A stretch of 64,000 bases of DNA from Micractinium sp. NFX-FRZ (lineage: Eukaryota > Chlorophyta > Trebouxiophyceae > Chlorellales > Chlorellaceae), in the NCBI GenBank assembly GCA_029339195.1, contig JAPTJF010000260.1:22561-86560 (forward strand). The letters are read 5' to 3'. A program made the translations under genes and the position numbers. Shown piece by piece: positions 33,769 to 46,700 of the stretch (position 1 is the first letter of the stretch; the number at the start of each line of letters is the position of its first letter). The notes under the pieces were generated by a model. That model did no database searches and was not told the origin of the DNA. It was given only the letters and a program-made list of their open reading frames with translations.

Positions 33769-36700
33769 TCAGAGGCCCAGCTTGAGGTCGGGCACAATCG
33801 TGCCCTTCCGGATCTGCCCGCTGTCCACGATCTGGGCGCCGTCCGCCTGGGTGGCCGTATTGTCCGGCTTGCCCTTGGACAGCGCGTTGATGGCATCCAC
33901 CACATTCAGGCCGGACACCACCTGGCCTGCAGGGGAAACGTGTAGATAAAACATAGATGCTCTGTTAGTTTGAGGGAGGCACACCCATGGATGGAGCATA
34001 GAAAGCAAGATGCCCCGTGCACGCCAAGATTCCAACTGCCCTGCCACAGGGGATTGAGTGCAGCGCAGCACTGCACCACAACCCTCCAAGCCCAGCAGCT
34101 CATCACGCAGGGCAGCACAGCATTGACCCCCACCCACCAAAGATGGTGTAGCTGCCATCCAAGTGGTGCGCTGGCCCCATCATGATGGAGAAGTGGGCAG
34201 TGTTGGTGTCGTGGCCCATGTTGGCCTGCGGGGCGGGAGGGCAAGAGCCATGTTTTCAGTTGTTTGCAGTTTGTGCGGCGATCGAGAAAGGTGTTTGTGG
34301 GCGGGAAGGGGGGCAGGGGGTGGGGGTGCAGCGGCATCATGTTACGGTGGCTCAGGCCACAAGAGGATCCAAATGGTGGCGCCGAGTGGCACAACCTGTA
34401 CGCTGGCGGGCAAGGCAGCACCCCGTGCACGCACCAACCACCGCCCACCAGCCCGCACCACCCCATCTGCCCCCCCACCATGGACAGCAGCCCCTTGCGC
34501 TCGTGCCGCAGCTCCAGGCCGCCTGGGTCGTCCTTGAACTGCAGGCAGGCACGAGACTTAAGGCTACAGCGCGAGTTGTTGACAGCGGGGCTAGGGTTTC
34601 AACTGTACTGCTGGTTGATTCAGCTGGTACATGCCGCCTGGGCCGTCCTTGAACTGCAGGCAGGCGAAGTTTAGGGTTGAGCACTGTTTTGGTTGAGGGC
34701 TGTTTACAGGCGGGGGCGGGGGTGCGACTGCGTTTGATTGATTCATCCAGTGCATGCCGCAGATTCAGGCTGCCTGGGCTATTGCATCAGGGTTTTAGGG
34801 TTTGGGGTTTTAAGGGTTTAGTGCTCCTGCAACCGAGGCCACCTGCCCCTCAAACATGCTCCTGGATCAGCTCACACCCTCTGTCACGCTGGCGGCTCTG
34901 CTCTGCACTGCACCACCGGCACCCCCCAACACAGGCCCACCACAAACCATGCACCCAGCCTCACCTGCCCCCCGAACACCGACTCCGTCTCCACGCCAGT
35001 CTGGTCGATGAACTGGTCGATGATGCGGTAGAAAAAGGCGCCTTTGAAGTGGCGCTTCTTGCCCCGCCCCTCCCGCCCCTCCTCGTCGGGCACGCTGCCA
35101 GACTCCCCAGTGCACAGCTGCCTGCAGGGTGAGTTTGTGGGTGGCGGGGGTGTGGCATGTTTAGGCACGCTGTCCGGCTGCACCGTGCTGCCAGCAGGGT
35201 GAGGGTGGGTGAGTGGAGGCACGGAGCGACGTGTGCAGGGGACAAGACCTTGAATGCCTAACACATCCGTGCGCTGCTGCCGGCAGGGGGAGGGTGTGGG
35301 TGGGTGTGGGTAGGTGTGGGTAGATGGGGGTTGTTTAGGCACTTTTCTGGCCACCCAGTGCACAGCGCCTGGGGGCTGCCCGCTGCTTGCACGGGAACCC
35401 GAGGCGGCGGCGGCAGCAGCAGAAAGCAGGGGTAGCAGCAGCAGCGCCCGCTTCCCTGCCGTGACTGTGCCCGCACGCACCTGAAGTTTTCTGCAGCGCG
35501 TGGGGAGATGTCGGAGAAGAGCACCATCTCGATGCGCCCCACCGGCTTCTTCTTGATCTCGACATCCAAAAACACCAGCTGCAGGGGGGGCAGGCTCCCA
35601 ATGTAAGCAATGGAAGCGCTGTGCGTGATGTGTTGCTGGGGTGATTGCGGCCCAGGCTTGCTTCTCGATGTCAGCAACAAAATACACCAGCTGCACACAG
35701 GAAGAGGCAGTGGACACCAGCTCGATGTGAACCCCAACATGCGCCTGGCGCTAGCTGCCGGTGCCCCTCCGGCAGGCTGCCATTGGCAGGCAGCCTGTCT
35801 CAGGCACGCCTCCTCCCCTGCCCGCCAACCACCTCGCTGTCCACACATACAGTAGCTCCAACTCAGCAGCCCCTCCTCACCGGCAGGCTCTCGTTGGCCC
35901 GCAGCTTCCCCAGGTAAGCCTCCTCCCCGTGCTGCACCTCCTCAAAGTGTTTGAGCGCTGCCGCCTTCTCCGCCTCCGTGTAAATGGCTCCCGACACCCA
36001 GCCGCTGCCTGCATGCGACCGGCCAGGGGTGCAGGGGGTGGGGCATGAAAGCAGCAGTCAGCTCAGGCTGCAGGTTCTGGCCGCGTGGGCTATAGCGCTG
36101 GGTGTGGGTTGATGCTCCATGGTGTGACCGGGGGTGTGTGTGCAATTGTCAGCTTTGCATGGTATGCCTCACACCACAACCTCAGAAGATTCATGCAGTG
36201 CAGCAGTGCTGACCTGGCGCCCGCCTGGCCTTGGGCTCCAGAGGGTAAAGGTGCTTCTTGCCCTTAAGCCAGCACTCCTGAAGAAGACAGGGCGGGAAAG
36301 GGACAGGGCAGCGTGGTGGTGCCAGCCGCACTTTATGGGCAGCGTGCATCCATGGAATGGGTGGGGCAGGTGACAGTACCTGCTGCGCATGCACAAGTCA
36401 ACGCGGTGGCTGCCCCTCCCACTGCCGCCACTCCAGCAAGCCTAGTCCCCGTCTCATGGCACGGCTGCGATCCCTGCCCTGCCTGGCAGCAGCAGCGCAA
36501 TTGCTGTGCCCTCAAGCGCACGGCATGCTGCCCACTCCCAGCCGCACAGAACGCAGCCCTCCCTCCTTGCTGTTGCACGGCGCAGCACAGCACAGCACAG
36601 CAGTGCTGCGCAACACACACAGGCATGCCCTCCCACACACCTGCATACTCTCGACCGGCACCACCCTGCACCCAGCACCCAGCACCCACCTTGTGCGTCC

Positions 36701-37367
36701 GGTTGCCGGCGCAGCCCTGCGGGTGGTCGCAGAACACCCAGACGTTGCAGTCGGGCGCCTTTTCCTGGCAGGAGGCGCAGCACTCTCCCCAGCTCTCCTT
36801 CATGTTGTTGGCTCCCCAACTGATCACCCGCTCCCCCTCGTACTCAGCATCAGTCTCAGCATGGCAGGCGTCCGCCGCCGCCTGCTGCTCCTGCTGCGCT
36901 GCCGCCACCTGCTGCTCCCCTGCCAACGTCTGCTGCGCTGCTGCTTCCTGTTGCTGCTGCTGCTGCTGCTGCTCGGCGGAGGCCGATGCTGCATCTGTAG
37001 CCTCCTCCGTCTGACGGTACCTGCACGGAAGTAGGGGCGCAAAGCGGATGTAAAGTGGACCAGCATCGCCGGCACTGCGTGGAGGAGCGGCGCGAGGGCG
37101 GCGGCGGCGGCGGTAGTGCAGGAAGCGCCCTTGGCAGCCGCGGCCGTTATCCCCAACTTTCACTGGATTCGCAACACCGCTTGGTGACACTCAAGCTGCA
37201 CCTAGCAAGGACGCTCACCGGTGCCCGCCCTCGCCTCCCGCCCGGGCGCCTGAGCTGCGGTGCAAGAAGTAATACAGGTTTGCACCAACAAAAGCGGCTA
37301 CCGCGATGACCATGAAGGGGCTGCGCCCGCCTCTGCGCCCTCTTCTGCCCCTCGCAAGCTTCACCAT
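33769..37367 (-). CDS. Membrane-anchored PAN/apple-like cyclophilin (peptidyl-prolyl isomerase)
   Basis: Nine exons on the minus strand (37367-37219, 37020-36690, 36277-36214, 36008-35881, 35578-35481, 35121-34965, 34538-34479, 34225-34138, 33926-33769) give 410 aa. An Arg-rich N-terminus precedes one membrane segment (FMVIAVAAFVGANLYYFL), suggesting type II orientation. A Gln/Ala-rich linker follows. Next is a Cys-rich apple/PAN-like domain (WGECCASCQEKAPDCNVWVF, then CAGNRTHKECWLKG), and then a cyclophilin domain from about residue 225 (VFLDVEIKKKPVGRIEMVLF to the end). Equivalents of human CypA Arg55, Phe60 and Gln63 are kept (FFYRIID, QFIDQTG). Positions matching Gln111, Trp121 and His126 are His, His and Tyr, so activity may be weak and cyclosporin binding unlikely. 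A secretory-pathway site is inferred. Several introns hold copies of exon edges. Confidence 0.88.
34620..34800 (-). repeat. Decoy copies of cyclophilin exon 7 start
   Basis: A copy of the exon 7 acceptor and first ~25 nt has its boundary at 34653, 115 bp upstream of the genuine exon (34538). A second, more degraded copy lies near 34752-34785. Both are on the transcribed strand within intron 6. Confidence 0.8.
35128..35360 (-). repeat. Repeated degraded copies of cyclophilin exon 6 start
   Basis: Short copies of the CTGCAGGCAGCTGTGC junction region recur near 35165-35205, 35265-35300 and 35350-35370 within intron 5. Similarity is partial. Confidence 0.6.
35640..35695 (-). repeat. Decoy copy of cyclophilin exon 5 start
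   Basis: Intron 4 contains a copy of the exon 5 acceptor with the codons for LVFLDVEI, degraded, about 115 bp upstream of the genuine exon on the minus strand. Confidence 0.8.
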
Positions 37368-37688
37368 CCTTGCCCTCAAGGCGCAGAGAGAACGGCCCGA
37401 GGCATCGACTCCTCGCCCCGAGCGTCCGATCGCGTTCAAACTAGAGCAAGCTCTGCTGTGTGCCTGATCGCAGCTGCCGCCAGGCGGGCCGCCCACCCGC
37501 CCGCACGCGTGAACTTCTCCTCACACCGCCCTGTCCTGCCACAGCTGTTCAACTCGCGGCATGATTGATACTAGATTTTTACACTGGCGGGTTATGTGGT
37601 TGTCAGGCAGAGGGCAGCCCCACTGGTCTGGCACGCTGCCAGTTGACGCCGCCGTCACAGCAGCGTGCGCTCACTGCTGGTGCGAGCC
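37368..37688. promoter_or_regulatory. Upstream region of the cyclophilin gene and 3' flank of the cofilin gene
   Basis: 321 bp between two minus-strand genes. TTACA at 37579-37583 (TGTAA on minus) fits the cofilin poly(A) signal, leaving about 210 bp for the cyclophilin promoter and 5' UTR. Confidence 0.6.
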
Positions 37689-40390
37689 TCAGCCGCGCTT
37701 CAGCGCCCGCACAGCATCGCCCACCTCCTGCAGCAGCGCGAGGGGTAGCGCACCGCGGGGAGGGCATCGTCACAGGCAGCAAGTGCTCCCAGGAAGGGAG
37801 GGGCAAGCACTAAGTGGGTACTGGCACACTAGGCACGGCGCCTGCACTCCCCACCCCCACCGTGCTCAGGGCGTCAGCACCCAGCAGGGCAGCAGCTCAC
37901 AGCAGGGCCATAATAAGCATACAGTCCCCATCACCTGCTCCGAGATGTCGTCCCGGTCGGATGCCTGGAACTCCAGGCTCAGCCCGTCCAGGTGGCTCTT
38001 GAAAAAGTCCTTGGTGGAGGCATACATCATCTTGGCCTTGACGCGCGCAGAGTCGGGGGCCCTGCAGCACACAGTGGTGATTGATTGAGTGCGCTGGAAA
38101 GAGTGCTTGGACGAGGCGTGTACCCTCTCTGGCCTTGACTCGAACAGAGTCGGGGGCCATGCTTGCAAAGGGCATGGGCAGGAAATGTGTGGGTGGGCTT
38201 TGATGAAACAAATAGCCAACAGAACGCGAAGGTGAGTCATGATGGTGTGATGAGGGCGGTGATGCAAGAGCGCGTGCAGGATACATGTCTGGCAGCAGAG
38301 CACACGCAACGAAGGGAGACGGTGCCGAAATCGCGGGATGGCCACTGGCTGGCGCTGTTCTGCCCACACGCTGGCCAACTCCTTGCCCACAGCTGCTCAC
38401 TGCCCGGCAGCAGCCCCGCCCAGCCCCGCCCACATACCAGTTCAGGAAGATCATTTTGTGCAGCTTCTGGCCATCGGGCGTCTGGAAGTCGAAGTCAAAG
38501 ACTGCAGGGGGTCAGAAAGCGCAGGGGCAGGTGGAGGGGGTGGTCACAACAAAGCTTTCTACTCAGCACTCAGAGGGGTTGTTGAGGGGGGGGGCCAACT
38601 TTGGCGCTGCCACAGTGCTCTGCCCCGCTCGCAGCCCATCCTCACACCCTCCCATAATGCCCCGCCCACCTCCGTAGCGGCAGTCGTTGTCGGGCAGCGC
38701 CGCCAGGAAGTCCTGCCAGCTGGACTGCCGCTCCCCCACGGCCGCGATGATGACGGTGGCACCGCTGTCGTCCACCTGCCACAGCGCCCACTTGTACTGC
38801 AGGCAGGAGAAGCATGTGTTGTGGTTTAGTAGGCTGTCCAAGACAAACGAAAGCAGTGTGGCCATCGGCCACCACACGCGCCTGCTTGCCGCGCAATGAG
38901 GAGGAGAGAGTGCGGAGCAAGGGCGTGCTGTAGTCCCACGCGACCAGAGCACTTGCATTGCAGGTGGCTGAAGCAAAGGCAGTGGGGCGGGAGGGCGGGG
39001 GGCGCGCAGGGAAGCGGTTGGGGCGGCAGGGAGGCAGCGGCGGCGGCAGCAACGGCGGCACGCCAGAAATAGCAGCAGCAGCGTTTGCAGCAACAGTGGC
39101 AGGCCGAACTGCAGCATGTCCAGGGCACCTGGTCTGGCAGGCAGGCAAGCAGCCCTTCCCTGCCTTGCATGCTGTGCAGGGCGGTGGGCAGCCAGAAGGC
39201 CACGCCCATCCATGAGACCCGCCCATCCAACCCAGCCTGAGACCCAGCCTGGCATCACCACCCAGCATACATGGCATACAACAGCAAAGCATCCAGGCAG
39301 CCACCCTGCCCCGCCCACCGCATCCACCGAGCAACTAGGCAACACAGCAGGCACCGGCAGAGCGTTGGCACGCCCCTCGCACCGTGGCCTTGAGGCGCAT
39401 GAGGTAAAACAGGTTCACCGCATCCTCCGTCACTGCAATGCCGCTCATGGAGGTCTGCGGGGCGGGGCAGTGAGGCAGGGGGAAGGGGCAAAGAGTCAGT
39501 GAATAGAGGGGTATGGAGAGGGGCCATTTGCTTGAAAGAGAGGTTTGCAGTGTCTGCCAGTCACAGAAGGGGAGGCCTGTGGGAGGGGGGGAGGAAGGGC
39601 AAGATGGGACGCATGGTCAGCAGGAGGGATGGGGGAGGCATGAGTAAAGCGGTTTCCCTGCAATTGGTGCAGGCACTTGGTCGATTGTGGGAGGCGGAAT
39701 GGAGGGGGGACAAGGGGGACAGGCGCGTGTGAGGAGGGACAAAAGAGCAATGAACACCTTAACAGTTGCTGCCGGCTCAAGGCCCCTCCAAGAAGCTCGA
39801 CGGCACGAGGCGGGAGACAAGGGGGAGTGTGTGCGCTACAGCACAGGCACATAGGAACGCCACCCAAGCCTCACCCCCTGGTTCAGTGCCTTGATTCCTC
39901 CCATCTTGGGGATGTTGGAGGGCACGTCAGGGTTGGACGGCTGCCGTGCGTGACGAGGGGCGGGAGCGGGTGCTGCTGCCGCCGCAACCGCCGGCGGTTG
40001 CTGCTGCTGCTGCTGCTGCTGCTGGGGTGCAGCAGGCGGTGGTGCCACCTCTGCTGCAGGCTTGGGGGCGGGCGGCGGGATCTGCCAGGAGATCGGTGGA
40101 CGGGGCGCTCGCGGCTCTGCGGCTGGCGGGACAGGAGCGGCAACCGCGGGCGCCGCCAAGGGAGCGCTCACAACCGGCGCGCCCCCGGCCGCCAGGAGCG
40201 ATCCCAGGTAGCTCTGCTTCGTCTCCTCATAGTCCTCCGGCTTGATCAGGCCCACGTCCGTGGCCGCCTTGATCTGCTGCGCGCGCAGGAAGGCGCCCTT
40301 GACCGCGTCGAAATCGGACTGAGAGATCAGGCCCAAATCCAGCGCCGCCTTGGTGCTGAGCAGGCTCTGCAGGCTGGAACTGTCCGCCAT
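37689..40390 (-). CDS. ADF/cofilin with a long N-terminal extension
   Basis: Six exons on the minus strand (40390-39875, 39454-39383, 38796-38670, 38501-38438, 38061-37935, 37727-37689) give 314 aa. The C-terminal ~142 residues are a complete ADF/cofilin domain, which severs and depolymerises actin filaments: TSMSGIAVTEDAVNLFYLM, YKWALWQVDD, DNDCRYGVFDFDFQTPDGQK, KMIFLNWAPDSARVKAKMMYAS, then KSHLDGLSLEFQASDRDDISE. The 172-residue exon 1 is an unusual extension. It has two similar helical stretches (TKAALDLGLISQSDFDAVK and IKAATDVGLIKPEDYEETK) that look like an internal repeat, then a Pro/Ala-rich linker with a Gln run. Ordinary cofilins are about 140 aa and lack it. The extension joins in phase 0 and has no stop, so it appears to be part of the protein. 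Confidence 0.88.
38085..38170 (-). repeat. Decoy copy of cofilin exon 5 start
   Basis: Intron 4 holds a copy of the exon 5 region encoding APDSARVKAK and the following residues, degraded, about 100 bp upstream of the genuine acceptor at 38061. Confidence 0.8.
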
Positions 40391-40750
40391 AGGAGCTGGT
40401 GGTGGCGAGCCCCGCAGCTGAATTGGCAGCGTGCCGGCAATACGCGTGAAGGACGCGTGTGCAGATCAGACAATTGCAGACAGGGGCGGTGGGAGGCCAC
40501 AGAGAGTGACAGGTGTGACGACAGCGTGGACAGGGGCTTCGAAATGCAAATGTGGAGCTCAGGGCATCTACGCTTCTGCCAGAGCTACAGCATCAGGTGC
40601 ATCGGCATTACAGGTGTAGGCAAGGGGGCAGAGTGGTCCGACTGCAGCGCGCTCAAAAATATGCGCCTTGTGTGAGCTCCCGAGCGCCCACCAACTGATC
40701 CACTGGGGTTCACAGCCAATCCAAGTCGGTAGCAGTGCCAAGGGGACGCC
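40391..40750. promoter_or_regulatory. Shared upstream region of divergent cofilin and Timeless genes
   Basis: 360 bp between opposing start codons; it must hold both promoters and 5' UTRs. No TATA box was recognised. Confidence 0.6.
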
Positions 40751-43700
40751 ATGGAGCTGGACCTTGAGCTTCTGGCCTCCATCGCCTCGGGCGGCCTGGG
40801 CAGCTGGGTGCAGGACGCCGCGGGGCGCTCGATATACGTAAAGAGCGACGACTGCATCGGTGAGCCGGGCCGTCGGCGCAGGGCTCGGCAGCTTGTGACA
40901 GCCCCTCCCGCCGCCCTGCCCCTGCGTCGCCGCCGCTGCCTGCCCCCGCAGCGCCCCGCCACTTTTCCTTCTCTCACCTTCGTCCTCCGCACTCTCGTGC
41001 TGCACATGCTCCCCACAACCACCCGCAGGCTGCCTGCGCGACCTGCAGCGCTTCTTTCGCTATGACGACGCGGAGGCGCGCCCCGCTTTCTTTGCCGTCT
41101 CCAAATACAACTTTGCCCGTTCCGACCTGGTGCCCCTCATCGTGACATACCCCGATGATTACGACATCGTCTACAATGCACGTGAGTTTAGGACATTGAT
41201 CCCGAGGTAGTTGGTTGTTTGTCGCCCCTCTGGAGACCTACAGTTATGCCGTCGTCTCCACTGCACTTGCGGGTGCCTGGCGGCACCGAGTGCGCCACAG
41301 AGGGTGCCTGGCGGCACTCACCTAGCATGGGTGTTCAGTGCGGTGGGATCAATTGGGTGAGGGGCAGCAGGGCCGGGCGACCAGACATGGTCAACAGGTC
41401 AGCGCCGCACCCCGCGGTGGGGGCTGCTACGGGCGGTCGAGCAGTATGGCTGCATCATTCCGATCCCCATGGTGCCAGTGGGTGGGGACACCGTATAAAT
41501 CAGATTTTGTGGCATGCCCTGCCTGCCGCCCGCTCGCGCCTTTTTGTTTGCTGCACTTTGCCCTCCCACCACTTCCCACCCTCCCCGCTCGCCCCCCTTC
41601 TTCCTCCCTGCCCTCCCCCGCCGGCAGTCAAGGTGGCCACCTTCCTCACTATGCCCAGCAGCGACCCACTGGTCACCACCAACCGTGCGCAGCAGGAGGA
41701 GCACATGCAGGTGATGCAGCGGTGCAGCTGGGACTGTTGCCGGGGCTGGCGGGAAAGCCCCTCAGGGCAAGCCGGCAGTGGCGCGGGCAGTCGCCTGAGC
41801 CCAACGCTGCTGCGCAGTGCCGGAACCGCTTCTAAAGCCAATGCTGCCCACAGCTGCAAATGTCTACTGCCGTCGTCCTCCGCTCAGTGCCTGCTGTCGC
41901 CCGCTGCATTGCCGGTAGCAGCATCGCCCTGGCGCGTGTGGCCGCAATGCTACCGTGTGGCGCCACCTTCCACCCTTGGTCGACCACCCCCACGGCGCAG
42001 GCTGTGCGTGAGGCGTTTCTGGCCCAAGACGCTCTGGCGGCGGTGGTTGGCATGCTGGCGGAGCCGCTGGCCAAGCACCCACGCATGGACGAACGGGATT
42101 CGGCGCTGGTCCAGCTGGTGATGGCCTTCCTGCGGTGAGGAGTGTTAGTGATGTATGCAGGGTCCATTCCATCGAATATGGAATTCGTATGAATCCATAT
42201 TATTCCATTGAGCAGCGGGGTGGGTACATGGGGTGGGCTCAGCGAGTGGGCCCAGGGGCCACCTTCTGATGGCCTTCCTTGGGGTGAGGAGTGCTATGTG
42301 ATGTATGCTGGCAGCTGTCTGTGTGTGGGCAGGCACCTGGCAAGCACATGCAAGTACGGGGAGGCCGGGACGGGGAGGGGGGATGGCGGCACACAGGGGG
42401 GTGAGGTGCTTGATGCGCCATGTGCTAGTGCAGCTGGTGATGGCCTTCCTGCGGCGATGACTTCAACAGGCCTGGGGCGTTGGGTGTTGGCTCCTACCAC
42501 CTCCCCTGCCCCCTTGGCACCTCACAATCCATGGGCGGAGCTGCCTCCAGCTCACACCAGGCGCAGCACACTGGTCGCCATCCCTGCCCCCCAAATACTA
42601 GACTTTCTAATGCCCCCCCCTTCACCCCTTCCCCTATGTTTCCATGTGGGCAGCAACCTGGTGGCCATCCCTGCCGCCCCCACCGCGACCGCCGCGGCGG
42701 CCGCGGCGGGCGCCGCCTCCAAGGAGGCCAGCCGCCGCATCAAGAGCGGCCTGCTGGACCGCCTGTTCACCGACAACGTGCTGGAGCTGCTGCTGCTGCT
42801 GGCGCAGCACTCGCAGCAGGTGCAGTGGGGGGTAGGGGTGGTGTGTGTGTGTGTGTGTGCGCTTCACCTGTTTCTGCTGGTGCAGCATTCAGGGTCAGAG
42901 GGTGCTGTCGGTACGGTGCCTGCTGGTCCTGCCGCCGCTGCCGCTGGTCTGCCCCTGTGTATTCTCGCAACGTCCCCTCCCACTCTGCCCTGTCTGCTGC
43001 CATCCTGCGGCGCCCCTTCTGTGGGCACGCCCCTCTTCTTGTGGCGACGTGCATGCATCCACTGCCCTGGAGCCACCCATCTGACGCCTGAGCCTCTTGG
43101 ATCCTTGCCCTCCCCGCCTCTGATGCAGCGCCCCTTCCGTGGCGAGGCACCTGTGCTGGTGGAGACTTTCATGCACCTGTTCTGTGACGTGGACCCACAG
43201 CAGCTACTGGACTCACACAAACTGCTGGAACGAGAGCAGGCGGCTGCCAAGAAAGAGGAGCAGGCCCGACAGGCGGCGGCCCGCAAGCAGCAGGCGGCGG
43301 CTGCGCAGCGGCGGGGCGGTGCTGGCGGCGCTGCCGGCGGCCGCGGGGTGGCCACCACAGCGCACCTGCCGCGCCTGGCGGCGCTGCCGCCCGCGGCGCG
43401 GCTGCAGATGCCGGGGGCGCGGGGCATTGTGCCTCGGCACGTGGCGCAGGCGGCGCCCTCGCGCCACGCGCACTCCGGTGGGTGGGTGGGTGCTGGTGGT
43501 CGGGTGAGGTTGTGAGGGGCCCAAGGGAACAGCAAGAGCGGGCCCAGGTGGCATCTACGTGGCACACTCTGCTGCCCGCCCACCTGCCTGCCGCCCGGCC
43601 TTGCTGCCGCTGCCGCTGCTGCTGTCGCTGCTGCCCGTGCCTGCTGTGCTGCTGCTGACGGCATCCCCGACCAAACGCCCCCCGCGGCCCCACCCTCGCT

Positions 43701-46700
43701 CCCTCTTCACGTTGCGCCTTTGTCACCCCCTTGGATCCCCCTGCCTTTAATCATCCCCGCAGGTGCCGTCTATGTGCGCCGCCACTCTGACCACAGCGCC
43801 AACATTGTGGTGCGCCACAACCCCTCCAGGTCCGAGCTGCCCAGCCTGCCGGCAGTGGCGGATGCCAAGAAGGCGCAGGCGCAGGTGGGTGCAGGGCTAG
43901 AGGACGTGCAGGGAGATGTGGGCAGAGCAGGGCAGGGTGGGCAGGCAGCTGGTGGCGATGTGAAGATGGCACAGGTGCATTGGCTGGGGTTGAGAGCAGC
44001 GTGGGGGTGGGGGGCAGGGGAAGCAGGCAGGCTGGCAGCAGTTCTAAAAAAACGCTGGTTGCGGGCTGCGCCGCGCTGCACATTTTTGGCAGGTGCTGTT
44101 GCTGGCCACATGCCGACAGCGTGCCGCAACCTGCTTGCGCTACCCCGCCTTTTGAGTGTCCTGATGCGCGCGCCGCTCGCCCCCTTCTTCCCTCATCTGC
44201 TATTCCCCCTCCCACCGCCTTTGCCCACCCCCGCCCCTGCCCTCCCTACCCGCAGCGCAAGGACACCCAGGGCAGCGTGGCGGGCAGCACCTCGGGCGCA
44301 GCCGCCGCGGCCGCCAAGCCTCGCCTGGGCGCCGAGCTGCTGGTGCGGCTGGACACCTTCCTGCAGCAGTTTTTGGAGGGAGGCTACGACCTGCTGATGG
44401 GGCAGGTGAGGAAGAGTCCAATACATATGTTGGTTCGTGCGATAAGATAAGGGCTTGTTGGGGCAGGGCTGACCTGGCAAGGGCTTCTTGTTTGACGGAG
44501 CATTGCTGGACGGAGGTTTCAAGCTGCAGAAAGGCAGGCGAGCCGGCGGCTGAGACCAGAGGGGGAGGATCGACTGGGCCTGCAGAGGCGGCAACCGTCT
44601 TTGGACCATAAGCTGCTTGGGGAGGCCTCCGGCCGCTGCGTCAAACAGCAAGGGGCTGACCTGGGATCATTCTCTGCCCCTGCAGGTGTTCAAGGAGCTG
44701 GAGCCGGGGCTCAACATCAGCCGGCTGGGCGAGGGCGACTTCATGAGCTTTGTGCGGCTGGCCACCTACTGCACGCGATACGTGCGCCTGCGCGAGGTGA
44801 GCAGCCGCCCAGTTGGGTGCTGTGGTGTCGTTTGTGTGGTCAGCACGGCTGGGGGCGGGCGCATGTGACAAGGGCGATTGCGCGAGTTGAGACGAGAGCA
44901 ATCCAGCTGTCGGATCTGCGTGTGTTGAGGGGCTAGGCCGTTGCTGGTGGGCCTGGACGTGAGTGCCGGGAAGGGGGCGGCAAGGCTGGGCGGGGCAGGA
45001 CGCAGCTGCGTCTGATTGGCCACCTTGTGCCAAGATAGGAGGCTCGGGCAGGCCCAATCTAATCTGCTGCGTCTCCCAAGACCCCCGTGCCCTCTTGCCT
45101 GCCTGCTCTTCAGGAGCGCAAGCTTCAGGCGAAGCTGCTGCAGAAGGCGATGGGCGGCAGCAGCGGCCAGAAGGATCAGGAGGGGCGGAGGGAGCAGGGG
45201 GACAAGGATCAGGAGGAGCGGAAGGAGGAGGGGGAGGAGGAGGAGGAGGAGGTGTCCCCCTTCTCTGCCATCAGCTCCACAATGGGCTGGGACTGCTTCC
45301 ACTGGGTGACCATGCTGTGGATCCTGCTGAGGTGAGGGGGGCCATGCTGTGGTCATGCTGTGGTCACGCTGTGGTCGCCACATGCTGTGCTGTGGGTGTG
45401 CTGGGACTTGCTGCGCTGTGCTCATGCTATGATGCGCCAGGATCGTGCTGGGGTGTGGTGTGCTGTGGCGTGGCGGGTGCTTCTGCGCCGGGTGGCTGCC
45501 GGTGAGGTGAGGGGGAGCACGCTGGGCTGTGACCTCATGCTCTTGGTGGGTGCTGTGCTGTGCTGTGTGTGGGCTATGCCCTGCACTTGATCTGCACCCT
45601 TCTCTCCTGTTCTCCACCTGTAACCACGAAGCCGCAAGCTGCCCGCCTGTTCAAACCAACTGCATCCCCAAGTCCTTTCCTGCACCTGCAGCAACATCGA
45701 GGGCAAGACCGCCAAGCAGAGGAACCACACCGACAAGAACTGGGACCTGCAGGTGGGCAATGTGTGGGGGAACGTCTGCTTGGGAGGGGGTAGCGAGGAA
45801 AACGAGGTGGGTTGGCAGGCAGCAGTGCCGCAGAGGTCGCCTCGGCAGGCGTGCAGGGGCATGCCGGACTGTGTTCGTGACCCAAATGCAATGTGTTGAC
45901 TACTTCCCGCCCCCTCCCTGTAGCACGCCTCGGTGCCCCTGCTCAAAGAGATGCTGCTCACCCTGGACCTGGCGCGCGTGGCGGGCAGCCCCGCCGACCA
46001 GCGCGCCGCCGACCGCCTGCAGCGCCGCCTGCTGCACAGCGACCTCAAGGAGTCGGGGCTGCTGCCGGTGAGTGAGGGAGGCAGGTTGGAAGGAGCGGGT
46101 CAAGGGGCTGCTTGCTGCACATCGAACTCAAGGAATCAGCGCTGCCGTGGGCAAGTGCGCAAACTCACTCTCTCGATACCACAGCCACCCCCACCCCCAC
46201 CTTGCTTCTGTGCCTGTCTGCCCCACCCCCGCAGGTGCTGTCCCGCCTCATCCGCGGCTACAATTTCCGCTTCCAGCCCCGCTCCCACGCCGTCGACCTG
46301 ATTGAGACGCTGCACGTGGTGATGGGCATGCTGGACCGACTGGCGGCCTCAGGTGCGAGAGGGGGCCTGGTTGCTTGCATTCAGTGTGCGTGCTGGAAAT
46401 GGTGAGGCAGTGACAAGCTTTGCAGTGTGTGTGCGTGTCTGCACAGCTTGCGGGCATGCTGGACAGTGTGCGCTTCCAGGGCAGTCACCGGCCCTACGAT
46501 GCCCTCAACTCCATTCCACTCCACACCCAGATCTGCCAATGGCCCACGCCTGCGCTCACAGACCTCCTCTGCGCCTGCGCCCTGCCTGCCGCGCCTACAC
46601 CCCGGCTCCTGCACACCCCAGCTCCTGCTTGCCTGCTTCCACCCTGCGCTTGCAGAGCCCGGAGGCTTCAAGGTGAAGGCGGCGGTGCGCAAGGGCGGCG

